This document shows, in pieces, positions 52,887-61,466 of a stretch of 64,000 bases of DNA. Source of the stretch: Bacteroidales bacterium (GTDB lineage Bacteria; Bacteroidota; Bacteroidia; Bacteroidales; UBA932); contig JAFUWY010000034.1 of the NCBI GenBank assembly GCA_017477245.1, forward strand, positions 1 through 64,000. The letters are read 5' to 3'. The notes beneath the pieces are model-generated. The model saw nothing but the letters and a program-made list of their open reading frames with translations, was not told the DNA's origin and did not search any database. Positions within the stretch are counted from its first letter, which is position 1, and each line of letters begins with the position of its first letter. Position numbers and translations under genes: made by a program.

Positions 52887-55800
52887 CTAATAGCGGTTGG
52901 GGGCGCCCGGCGTCGGCTGGGCCGTCGCGACGGGCGTACCAAGAGCGAAGGCTGCCTTCAACGGTGCGGACAGGCTTACGCCCGTGCCGCTGACCGGATC
53001 GGCCGCCTTGTGGGCCTTGCGAAGCGGGGCCTGGAGCACCAACTTGTTCTGCTGCTGGGCCGGCGGCAGGCGCCAGCCGCGCGGGATGATCACCTCGGCG
53101 ACCACGGCTTTCTCATCACCCACCAGCACTTCCTGGCCGGGGATGAAACCCTGGGCCGTGCCGACGGCGATCGTACGCGTGCCGGGACCGGCTGCGGCGG
53201 ACAGGACGGTGGCGCCGGCAGAACCGACCTCGGTCACCTGGACGGTCTGGGCTTCCGCGCCCTTCCCGATCACCAGGGATGCACCGGGACGGATCCACTG
53301 GACGTTCGCCAGCTTGATATTGTCCGCACCGGCCGCGACAGGCAGGGACATGTTCATGGTCCGCTGGACCTGGAAATCCTTCTTGTTGTCATCCGCATCG
53401 GCTCCGTCCGGGAAACGGCCGGCGCTCGTGGACGCGACGACGACAGGGCCGAAGCCACCCCGACGGCCGGCAGACGGCGTGGGTGCGAAGTTGCCCGGCT
53501 CATTGGCGCCGGAATCAGCCTGGTAACCTTCGGACAGCCAGGGATCCACGAGCAGGCCGAAGTTCAAGGCGTCGACTACGTGGCCGCGCGCGTCACGCAG
53601 CAGGATGCTGCCGCCGGCGTCGGACAGGGCCGGACCGCCGAATACCAGGTCAGGCGTACCGTCAAAGGCACCCGGCGCGAGGAAACCACCGCCGGTGACC
53701 GGGGCATCGATGGGATGGGCGGAGGAGAGCGGGCTGTCCAGGACGATCTCGTAGCAGAGCGCCAGCACCGGCTCGTTGCTGTAGTGCGGATGCTTCGTCG
53801 CAGGCTCGAAGGTGATGCCCGTACCGTTCACGCTGAACGGCATGTTGGAGGCATGGGCGAACCTGAGCGGTTCGGCGATGTCCAGGCCCGTGCCCGGGTC
53901 CTCGTCCGGACGGAGCGGTCCGCCGAAGGTGTTGCGCACGGAGGGCGTACCGACCTTGGTGACGGTCACGGTCTCGATGCCGTGGCCCTGGCTGTCGATA
54001 TCCAGGCGGATCTTGTCGCCGACGGAGATATTGGCGGTCGAAGAGACCTTGATGTTGGTATCGCCGGGTTTGGCGTCCATGGACAACCAGGCCTGCGTGC
54101 CGGGTTTGCCGACCTCCTTCACGGTCACGACCTCATACTTCTCGAGGTTCAGCGACACGGCCGGGCGCTCGGCGCCGTAGCCGATGGCCATCTTCTGGCC
54201 GGCCTCGAAACCGGCCGTGGACGCGACCGGGATGTTGGTGGAGCCGACGGGGATCTCGATGCCGTGGCCGCCGGGAAGGGGCTGCCAAACCGTAGTGGGG
54301 GCGCCGGGAACGGGGCCCTGGCGACGGCCGCCCTGGCCGGGCAAGGCCTGCGGAAGCGGGTCGGACACACTCTTGACGGTGTGTTTCTCCCCATCCACGA
54401 GGATCTCATCGCCCTCACGGAAACCTTCCACGCTGCGGACATAGATCGAACGGTCACCCTTGGCGGCGTCCACCGCCAGGCCGGAATTGGCCATGCCGAG
54501 CACGTAGAACGCCTTCGGGGCCAGCTTGGTCCCGGACGGGATGCGTATCTCGGAGAAGGCCGGAATGTGCGTCGCATGGTGGCGGACCGTCCAGCCGGAG
54601 AGATCCGCCTCGCGGTCGGAGGCATTGTAGAGCTCGATGAAGCCGTCGGTGATGCTGAATTCATTGATCTTGACGGCAGGGGTGCTGCGCACCTTGAGCC
54701 GACCGGTCTCCCGGAGGGTCCCGCCGGCATCCTTCCAGGCCGCCACGGCGGTGAGGTCTCCGTTGAAGGAGGCCGATCCGGCGGTCACGTCGAACTCGGC
54801 CACGACCGTCTGGCCGGGGGCCACGGCGTAAGGCACCCGCATCTGGGGACCGCCCTCGGCGCTGGCCTTCCAGCCGCGCGGGGTCTTCAGCGAGAGGACA
54901 AGCCCCTCGACGGGGGCGTCGGTCGTATTGACGAAGCGGACCACCGTCTTGCGGGTCTGGCCCGGCTCGAAGCTCTGCACGTTGGACGGACGGCCGTCCT
55001 CCAGCGAAGGGAACACCTCCACGGTGGCCACGCGGTAGCGGGCGGCCACGACGTTCGCCTGGATCTCCTGGTTCACCGCCTGGGTCGGGAACGTGCCGGC
55101 CGCCGTCATCGCCCCTTCGTAGAAGGTGCCGGCGGAGCCGTTGCTGTTGTCGCCGCCGTTGCCCAGCAGGATGGCGCCCTGCTTGCGCATCGGGTCATAG
55201 CTGTTGCGGGGATTCTGGATGCGGCCGCCGTCGTAGTAGACCTTCAGCTCGCCTTCCTGGGCATTGCCGCCCATGGAGCGCCAGTGGTGCGGCTCGCCGT
55301 CGGCCATGGCCGTGACGAAACGCCAGTCGACGGAGTTCAGTCCGCGGCAGTATTTGTCGTTCGGGTCGGGGTTCACGCAGCCCACGAGGTTGTTCTCCTG
55401 GTCGGTCATGATCCAGGGACCGTCCCCCTCGCCATAGTACCAGCCGCGGGAGTTGCCGAAATAGGTCGTCTCCATCGTGCCGTCACCGTCGTCGCGGCTG
55501 TCGGTCTCGGCATTGCCGTAGTCGAAGCAGCAGCCGGAATTGTAGTGCTGCCCGCTGAAGACCCAGTACTGGCCTTCAGCCTGGTCGTCGACCGCCGTGC
55601 CGAGCGGGTCGTTGAGCCGCAGGCCCATGCCCGGGGCGATGAACAGGCCGTAGACCTTGTGTCCCATGAGCGTGACCGGCGCCCAATCCATGAGCGGGAC
55701 ATTGTTGTAGCCGCCCATCGCGGGGCCGCTGAAACCGCCCCGCGGGGCCTGGTACAGGTGGTTGCCCTTGCCGGACTGGTCGTACAGGACCGTGATCCAG

Positions 55801-56120
55801 CAGTAGGTATCCTTGCAGAAGGCATCCTGCGCCGCCGCGTCGGCATACCCGCCGGGGTCGCCGGCGGTAGCACGCACGACCCCGATATCCAAGGTTTTGC
55901 CGTCAGACTGGCGCATGATCTGGTAGAGCGGGCCGTCATACGACGCCAGCAGGGCGCGCGTCGTACTGTGGGCCGTCACGCAGGGCGTACCGCCGCGTGC
56001 GTAGACATCGCAGGGTCCTTCCGGGCGCGGAAGCGCCTTCGATCCCGCCAACTGGTTGCAGGCAATCACGGCCCCCAGCAACAGCAGGCCGGCAACTGCC
56101 CCGAACATCACTTTCTTCAT
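52887..56120 (-). CDS. GH54-type arabinofuranosidase with NEW3 and lamin-tail-like domains
   Basis: 1077 aa from MKKVMFGAVAG (lipobox VIAC, about 21). Residues about 35-340 match the GH54 catalytic domain (PCDVYARGGTPCVTAHSTTR, YDGPLYQIMRQSDGKTLDIG, ITVLYDQSGKGNHLYQAP). All three disulfide positions of fungal AbfB are seen: PC...TPC, FCKDTYC and the vicinal pair in SGCCFDYG. A NEW3-like Ig domain (about 355-450), two lamin-tail-like domains and five 25-30-aa repeats (GSTNIPVASTAGFEAGQKM and kin) follow. No CBM42 is obvious. It should release arabinose in the cell surface. Confidence 0.82.
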   Translation of the reverse strand: MKKVMFGAVAGLLLLGAVIACNQLAGSKALPRPEGPCDVYARGGTPCVTAHSTTRALLASYDGPLYQIMRQSDGKTLDIGVVRATAGDPGGYADAAAQDAFCKDTYCWITVLYDQSGKGNHLYQAPRGGFSGPAMGGYNNVPLMDWAPVTLMGHKVYGLFIAPGMGLRLNDPLGTAVDDQAEGQYWVFSGQHYNSGCCFDYGNAETDSRDDGDGTMETTYFGNSRGWYYGEGDGPWIMTDQENNLVGCVNPDPNDKYCRGLNSVDWRFVTAMADGEPHHWRSMGGNAQEGELKVYYDGGRIQNPRNSYDPMRKQGAILLGNGGDNSNGSAGTFYEGAMTAAGTFPTQAVNQEIQANVVAARYRVATVEVFPSLEDGRPSNVQSFEPGQTRKTVVRFVNTTDAPVEGLVLSLKTPRGWKASAEGGPQMRVPYAVAPGQTVVAEFDVTAGSASFNGDLTAVAAWKDAGGTLRETGRLKVRSTPAVKINEFSITDGFIELYNASDREADLSGWTVRHHATHIPAFSEIRIPSGTKLAPKAFYVLGMANSGLAVDAAKGDRSIYVRSVEGFREGDEILVDGEKHTVKSVSDPLPQALPGQGGRRQGPVPGAPTTVWQPLPGGHGIEIPVGSTNIPVASTAGFEAGQKMAIGYGAERPAVSLNLEKYEVVTVKEVGKPGTQAWLSMDAKPGDTNIKVSSTANISVGDKIRLDIDSQGHGIETVTVTKVGTPSVRNTFGGPLRPDEDPGTGLDIAEPLRFAHASNMPFSVNGTGITFEPATKHPHYSNEPVLALCYEIVLDSPLSSAHPIDAPVTGGGFLAPGAFDGTPDLVFGGPALSDAGGSILLRDARGHVVDALNFGLLVDPWLSEGYQADSGANEPGNFAPTPSAGRRGGFGPVVVASTSAGRFPDGADADDNKKDFQVQRTMNMSLPVAAGADNIKLANVQWIRPGASLVIGKGAEAQTVQVTEVGSAGATVLSAAAGPGTRTIAVGTAQGFIPGQEVLVGDEKAVVAEVIIPRGWRLPPAQQQNKLVLQAPLRKAHKAADPVSGTGVSLSAPLKAAFALGTPVATAQPTPGAPNRY

Positions 56121-56189
56121 AAAGCTAAATAATTGGTTATCGACTCTAAAGATAACAATTTTAGCGCAAAAGACCACCGGAAAAAAGAA

Positions 56190-56216
56190 AAATCCCGCAG
56201 ACTTCCGTCCGCGGGA
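56190..56216 (-). terminator. Terminator after the GH28 gene
   Basis: TCCCGCGGAC-GGAA-GTCTGCGGGA (read on the minus strand, 56216-56193) then TTTTTCTTTTTT. It separates GH28 from GH54, which has a TATCTTTA -7-like box near 56141-56148. Confidence 0.75.
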
Positions 56217-56246
56217 TCGATGGCTGGCTGCCAGGAAGGGAATTCC

Positions 56247-57665
56247 CTACTCCCAGACGAAGCCCTCGACGTCGTCGAGGAAGATCTTCTCACGCTCGTC
56301 CGGCTGCATCAGCTCCATGGTCACGTTCTTGAACTTGATGTTGCGCGCGTGCTGCATGGACAGGCCCCAGGCCGGCTGGATGCCGTGCGCGGAAGGCTCC
56401 GGGTAGCCGCTGTTGCGGCCGAAGAAGAAGGAATTGGCACCCCGCTGCAGGCGGACATCCTCCTTGGTGAGCCCGCCCTTGTACTGGATGTGGATGTCCC
56501 TGAGGGTCACGTTCTCGACCGGATTGCCCGGCAGGCCGACGATCAGCAGCGCGTAGCGCGTGTCGCAGTTGGTCACCACGACATCCGAGATCTCGATGTT
56601 GTGGGCCTTGGAAGCGGGAAGCTCCTTGGGGCCGCGCATGCGGTCGCCGATGCGGATGTAGATCGGGGAATTCCAGATGTCGTCCATGCGCAGGTGGCGG
56701 ACCTTGATGTTCTCGATCAGGGCTCCGTCCACGGTCTCCAGGGCGAGGCCGCGGCAGCGCTTGAAGGTGATGTTCTCGATGCGGATGTTCTTGAAACCGC
56801 CGTTGCTCTCGGTACCGAACTTGACGCGGCCGGTGGGGCCGTCGCGGTCCGGGGCGGCGGTGATGGACGTGCCGTAGGTGCCGTAGTAGACGGTGCCCGG
56901 GTCATAGCCGGACACGGTGCAGTTCTTGATCAGCACGTTCTCCGTGGCCTTCGGATAACCCAGGCCGTAGGAGCTCTTGAGCACGATGCCGTCGTCGTTG
57001 AGCGAGTTGACGACGCAGTTGGTGATCTTGACGTTGGCGCAGCAGTCGATGTCGAATGCGTCGCGGTTGGTGTCGCACAGCACATTGTCGATCACGAGGT
57101 TGTCCACGCCCGTGAGCAGCAGGGAGAAGTGGCCGCTATTGAGCAGGCTGATGCCCTTGATGGTCACGTTCTTGCACTCCTTGAGGGCGATGGCCTTGTT
57201 GGCCTCGGCGATGGGGCCCTGGCGGCCCAGGCCGCGGGAGAGGGCATCCGTGCCGTCAATCAGGCCCTTGCCCTCAAACTTGAGGTTCTTCAGACCGATG
57301 CCCCAGATCAGGGAATTCTTCCAGTGGCTGTGGCCGAAATCCTGGTACATGTCCCACTCGTTGGGCTCGGCGATGTCATAGCCCTGCTCGGCCGTGGGCT
57401 TCGCCGCCTTGATGACGGCGCCCTCGTCCAAGCGAAGGGTGATGTTGTCCTTGAGACGGATCGAATAGCTGCTGTAGACGCCCTTCGGGAAATAGATCAC
57501 GCCGCCGCCCTTGGCGGCCGCAGCCTCGATGGCGGCGTTGATGGCGGGCGAATCGATCTTCACACCGTCTCCGGCGGCGCCGAAGTCACGCACGTTGTAC
57601 ACCTTGGCCTGCAGGCCCAGTGCGGCGGCCAGCAGGAGTGTCACGGTCAATAATTTCTTCATCAT
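56247..57665 (-). CDS. GH28 polygalacturonase-like enzyme
   Basis: 472 aa from one of two Mets at 57665/57662. Signal peptide (LLTVTLLLAAALGLQA), then DFGAAGDGVKIDSPAINAAI, the opening of GH28 right-handed beta-helices. The catalytic Asp cluster corresponds to NRDAFDIDCC and LNDDGIVLKSS (about 205-235). GH28 enzymes hydrolyse galacturonan or rhamnogalacturonan. The start is 1 nt after the SGNH stop. Confidence 0.88.
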   Translation of the reverse strand: MMKKLLTVTLLLAAALGLQAKVYNVRDFGAAGDGVKIDSPAINAAIEAAAAKGGGVIYFPKGVYSSYSIRLKDNITLRLDEGAVIKAAKPTAEQGYDIAEPNEWDMYQDFGHSHWKNSLIWGIGLKNLKFEGKGLIDGTDALSRGLGRQGPIAEANKAIALKECKNVTIKGISLLNSGHFSLLLTGVDNLVIDNVLCDTNRDAFDIDCCANVKITNCVVNSLNDDGIVLKSSYGLGYPKATENVLIKNCTVSGYDPGTVYYGTYGTSITAAPDRDGPTGRVKFGTESNGGFKNIRIENITFKRCRGLALETVDGALIENIKVRHLRMDDIWNSPIYIRIGDRMRGPKELPASKAHNIEISDVVVTNCDTRYALLIVGLPGNPVENVTLRDIHIQYKGGLTKEDVRLQRGANSFFFGRNSGYPEPSAHGIQPAWGLSMQHARNIKFKNVTMELMQPDEREKIFLDDVEGFVWE

Positions 57666-57666
57666 A

Positions 57667-58716
57667 TCAGTAGACATTGGTTTTGGTATTGTTCTCGGGT
57701 GCGGGGATGCCGCGGACGGCCCAGAGCTTCGCGGCGCCGTCCAGGACGGTGAAGCCGCGCTTCTCCAGCGCGGGAACCAGCGTCTCCAGGGATTTCACGG
57801 CCGCCTCGTCGCGGGCGGGCACACGCAGGATGTCACCGTCCCGGACCGTGTCCAGCACGTCCGCGGGCAGGGGTGCGGCATCCTCGGCGTAGTCCATCTC
57901 GACGGCCACGTACTTCGGGAAGCGGGCCGGGTAGCCCAGCAGCTGGTAAGCGATGGCCCAGGCCATGCGGAGCTGCCCGGGGGTATTGGGATGGAGCCGG
58001 TCGGTATCGGCGTTGCGGAAATAGCGCGTGTGCTCGTCCAGCATCGGATACAGGCCGCTGATGCTGGCCAGGTCGATCACCGGGACCGCCCAGACCGTGG
58101 CGATCTCCCTGACGGCCTGGATGTAGTCGTCGATGAAGTAGCCGTTGTCGTTGGCGAAGGACTCCGGCGGCTGGATGTTCTTGTCGTTGAACTTGGCATA
58201 GCCGCGGTGGATCGGGGTCAGGAAGATGACCTGCTTGTCCGGATAGTGGGTCTTGAGCCAGCGGAGCGTGGTGTTGGCCCGGCCGCGGAACGTCGCGTCG
58301 TCGTAGACCAGCTCGCGGTGCTTGCGCTCCACCTCCTCGGGTCCGTCATCGATGGTCTTCTCCATGGAATAGGTGTACCACTCCCCCAGCGGGATGTTGC
58401 CGTTGAAGTCGTTGGTGCCGATGAACACGAGGATGGCGTCCACCTCCTGGCCGTGCTCGCGCTCCAGGCGCTCGCCCTGGCCGACGATCTGGTTCATCCT
58501 GTGGCCGCTGATGCCGTAGACGTACGGCTGGATGCCGAGGATGTCGATGAGGTTGTTCCAGTAGATGTTGTTGGTGCTGCCGATCTGGCGGGCATCGGTG
58601 ATCGAATCTCCCAGGAAAGCCACCCGGGCGCCCTCCCATTGGCTGCGCAGCAGCGGCTGTGCGGACAGGACGCCGCAGGACAGCAGGAGAGACAGGTAAA
58701 CAAGGATTCTTTTCAT
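57667..58716 (-). CDS. SGNH/GDSL-type hydrolase
   Basis: 349 aa, start MKRILVYLSLLLSCGVLSAQ at 58716. Blocks: FLGDSITD (Ser about 36), GISGHRMNQ, GTNDFNG (Asn) and DRLHPNTPG (Asp-His). The family includes acetylesterases; a role in de-acetylating pectin is plausible with the GH28 next door. A C-terminal part (PARFPKYVAVEMDY onwards) has no known domain. A second ATG at 58731 would precede the transcription start. Confidence 0.85.
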   Translation of the reverse strand: MKRILVYLSLLLSCGVLSAQPLLRSQWEGARVAFLGDSITDARQIGSTNNIYWNNLIDILGIQPYVYGISGHRMNQIVGQGERLEREHGQEVDAILVFIGTNDFNGNIPLGEWYTYSMEKTIDDGPEEVERKHRELVYDDATFRGRANTTLRWLKTHYPDKQVIFLTPIHRGYAKFNDKNIQPPESFANDNGYFIDDYIQAVREIATVWAVPVIDLASISGLYPMLDEHTRYFRNADTDRLHPNTPGQLRMAWAIAYQLLGYPARFPKYVAVEMDYAEDAAPLPADVLDTVRDGDILRVPARDEAAVKSLETLVPALEKRGFTVLDGAAKLWAVRGIPAPENNTKTNVY

Positions 58717-58732
58717 GGTATGCGTGGTCATG

Positions 58733-58740
58733 CAAATGTA
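58733..58740 (-). promoter_or_regulatory. Promoter -7 box of the SGNH-GH28 operon
   Basis: TACATTTG on the minus strand, ending 16 nt before the ATG at 58716, which supports that start. Confidence 0.55.
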
Positions 58741-58762
58741 CGAATAAAAACCGGCTTTGCCA

Positions 58763-61384
58763 TCACTCCCCCGACACCACGTGGATGTCCCGCTGCGGGA
58801 ACGGGATCTGGATGCCGTTCTCGTTGAGGGCGTTGTAGATGACCTCCTTGGCCCGGTCGATGTAGCCGATCCGCTCCGGGACCAGCACGTTCTGCTTGAC
58901 AGCGACCTCCACGGCGCTGTCGCCGAACTCGTTGAACACGACGTAGATGCCCTTGCGCGGCTCCACGATGTCCCGGCCGTAGGCATCCTTGGTCCGCAGG
59001 ACCTGCATCGCTTCCTCGAGGATCTCGCGCACCCGCTGCACGTCCGTGCCATAGGCCACGCCCACGACGATCTTGATGAATTCGTAGGAATTGTTGCGCG
59101 TCAGGTTCGTGAAATTCTTGGCGAAGAGCGACGCATTGAGGAAGGACATGGTCGCTCCCTCGAGCGTCTCGATCTGCGTGCTCTGGTAGTTGATCGAGGA
59201 GACGCGTCCGCGGACGCCGTCGCACTCGATCCAGTCTCCGACGCGCAGGCGTCCGGACATCAGCTGGATGCCGTAGATGAAGTTGTTGAGCACGTCCTTC
59301 ATGGCGAGACCGATACCGGCCGACAGACCGCCGGCCACCAGCGAGAGCGAGCCGGTCGGGATCCGGAGCATCAGCACCACGATCACCACGTAGGCGAACC
59401 AGACCACCACGCTGACGATGCTGTTGCCCAGCGACAGGTTGATCTCGTTGCTGCGCACGACCTTGCGCCCCGTCTTGTTCAGGAAGGTCTTGTAGCTCAG
59501 CGCCACATAGATCCCCCGGGCCACATAGTTGATGTAGCGGAACACGAAGAACAGTCCCAGGACCATCACGATGCGGTAGCAGGATATCTTGAGGATCTCG
59601 CCGCCCTCGGCGTTGGTCAGGTTGACGAACGAGGTCGTGAAGATGTCCTCGTAGAGGTCGGAGAAATCAAAGATGTTCAGCGCCATCCGGACGCAGAACG
59701 GGATCGCCATCAGGGTCAGCACCGGGATCAGCATCATGCGGACCAGGTCGTAGAACCAGGTGGCGGGCAGCAGGAGCTTGTCCCGCTCCGGTCCGGTCAC
59801 GTAGGTGACGGACTTGCGGTACTCGTCCACCCGCTGCTTCATGCGGTTGTCGCGGTAGAGGTTCAGCTGCGTGTAGATGGCCACGATGGTCTCGATGCAG
59901 GCCAGCTGGAAGAACCACCAGAGCAGCACGAGCAGGGCCAGGAAGATATAGCCCATGAAGGACATGGCCAGGGCCACGACGATGACGGCGAACGAGATCC
60001 ATCCGACGACCTGGTCGCTCTGCCTCAGCAGCGGGCAGACCCGCAGGCACACCAGCAGCTGCCAGACGGCGAAGAGCAGCAGGAGCGGCGGGAACAGGAT
60101 GTTCATCATCGCGTTGGGCATGAAGATCATCCGGAAACCGAACACCAGCAGGGACAGCGCCATCATCGGCAGGTACATGCGGATGCCCAGCCACAGCTGC
60201 CCGGGCTCCAGGCGCAGCAGCAGCGACAGCAGGATGGCCGCCACCAGCCACGAGTAGGTCAGCACCAGGGACGAGGAGGCCCTCGCCACGTAGCTGCCGC
60301 CCGGATTGATCATCATCAGGACGGCGAAGATGACGATGCCGCCCAGCAGCGACAGCACGTACCGGCGCTGGAGGTATCCGGGCTTGCGCAGGCCCTTGAA
60401 GAACCTGGGGAGCAGGAAGATCACGGCCGCCGCGACCGCGATGCTCGCCAGCAGTACGGACAGGAAGAGCAGGATGAAGCGGAAGAAGACCCGCCCGCCC
60501 CACTGGCTCTGCTGCTCCTCCCCGGCCAGGTCGTCCGCGGCCTCCACGCGGCTGGTGACCGCATAGCGGTCCTGCATGCCCGTCACGGCCTGGCTCCAGT
60601 AGCGCTTGAAATTGTTCAGGATCGAGGAATACGGCGTCTGTCCCTCGACGAAGATCCGGTTCTGGAGGATCTTGTAGCGCTTCTGCGCGTAGTCATAGGA
60701 CTCCTTGAGCCGGAGATAGACATTCTCATAATGGGTGCTGTCCTCCACGATGTAGTCCTTGTTGGCGGAATACATCTTCAGGAGCGTCGTGGCGAAGAAG
60801 ATGCAGGAATCGCGCTCCAGCTGTCCGTGCTCGTCCAGGACGAAGGCGTCGTCCTCGAGCGCCTCGGCGTCCTCGGCCGTCAGGCCCAACTGCCGCTCCA
60901 GCTCCAGGATGTCCACCTTGATGCTGTCGTTGCGGTAGCGCAGGCTGTCCGGCAGGTCCGCGATCTCCTGCAGCTGCGGCGGCAGGCGCCGCAACGACTC
61001 GATCAAGCGGGAATAGCGGTCGATCTCGATATCCAGCTGGCCCACGATCCGGTCGTAGGGCATGCGGTTGCGGTTGAAGTCGTTGTATTCGTCGGTCACG
61101 GACTCCAGCGCGTAGGTCAGGTCGAAGGTGTACTCCTGCTTCTGCGAATAGAGCATCAGGGCCAGCTCGTTGCACTTCTTCATGATGGAGATCATCTGGT
61201 CGTGCTGGCGGCCGTGCTGCTCGGCCAGGCGCCCCTGCGAGGCGAAGATCTTGTCATAATCCATCTGCAGCTCGGTCCGCAGGGCATGCAGGGTCGAGGC
61301 GAGGTTACGCTCCCCCAGCACGGCCGCAAGCGGCAGGGTCAGCAGGAGCACGGACAGCAGGACGAGGATCCTTTTCTTTTTCAT
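58763..61384 (-). CDS. Large MscS-family mechanosensitive channel
   Basis: 873 aa from MKKKRILVLLSVLLLTLPLA at 61384. Signal peptide, then a long periplasmic helical region to about 310, about ten membrane helices, and the MscS core: pore helix LSAGIGLAMKDVLNNFIYGI (about 710-730), beta domain GDWIECDGVRGRVSSINYQST, and cytosolic alpha-beta domain to the end. It resembles KefA/MscK-type and YnaI-type channels that release solutes on osmotic downshock. Monocistronic or read into SGNH. Confidence 0.9.
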   Translation of the reverse strand: MKKKRILVLLSVLLLTLPLAAVLGERNLASTLHALRTELQMDYDKIFASQGRLAEQHGRQHDQMISIMKKCNELALMLYSQKQEYTFDLTYALESVTDEYNDFNRNRMPYDRIVGQLDIEIDRYSRLIESLRRLPPQLQEIADLPDSLRYRNDSIKVDILELERQLGLTAEDAEALEDDAFVLDEHGQLERDSCIFFATTLLKMYSANKDYIVEDSTHYENVYLRLKESYDYAQKRYKILQNRIFVEGQTPYSSILNNFKRYWSQAVTGMQDRYAVTSRVEAADDLAGEEQQSQWGGRVFFRFILLFLSVLLASIAVAAAVIFLLPRFFKGLRKPGYLQRRYVLSLLGGIVIFAVLMMINPGGSYVARASSSLVLTYSWLVAAILLSLLLRLEPGQLWLGIRMYLPMMALSLLVFGFRMIFMPNAMMNILFPPLLLLFAVWQLLVCLRVCPLLRQSDQVVGWISFAVIVVALAMSFMGYIFLALLVLLWWFFQLACIETIVAIYTQLNLYRDNRMKQRVDEYRKSVTYVTGPERDKLLLPATWFYDLVRMMLIPVLTLMAIPFCVRMALNIFDFSDLYEDIFTTSFVNLTNAEGGEILKISCYRIVMVLGLFFVFRYINYVARGIYVALSYKTFLNKTGRKVVRSNEINLSLGNSIVSVVVWFAYVVIVVLMLRIPTGSLSLVAGGLSAGIGLAMKDVLNNFIYGIQLMSGRLRVGDWIECDGVRGRVSSINYQSTQIETLEGATMSFLNASLFAKNFTNLTRNNSYEFIKIVVGVAYGTDVQRVREILEEAMQVLRTKDAYGRDIVEPRKGIYVVFNEFGDSAVEVAVKQNVLVPERIGYIDRAKEVIYNALNENGIQIPFPQRDIHVVSGE

Positions 61385-61425
61385 TCTTTTTTTGTTAAGC
61401 GTCCTTCCATTCTTTCTACAATCAG

Positions 61426-61433
61426 CAAATTTA
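61426..61433 (-). promoter_or_regulatory. Promoter -7 box of the MscS gene
   Basis: TAAATTTG on the minus strand, about 41 nt before the ATG at 61384. The GH97 promoter on the plus strand is not clear (TAAATTCG at 61436-61443). Confidence 0.45.
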
Positions 61434-61466
61434 AGTAAATTCGCTCGAAATATAAATACCCGCGCC

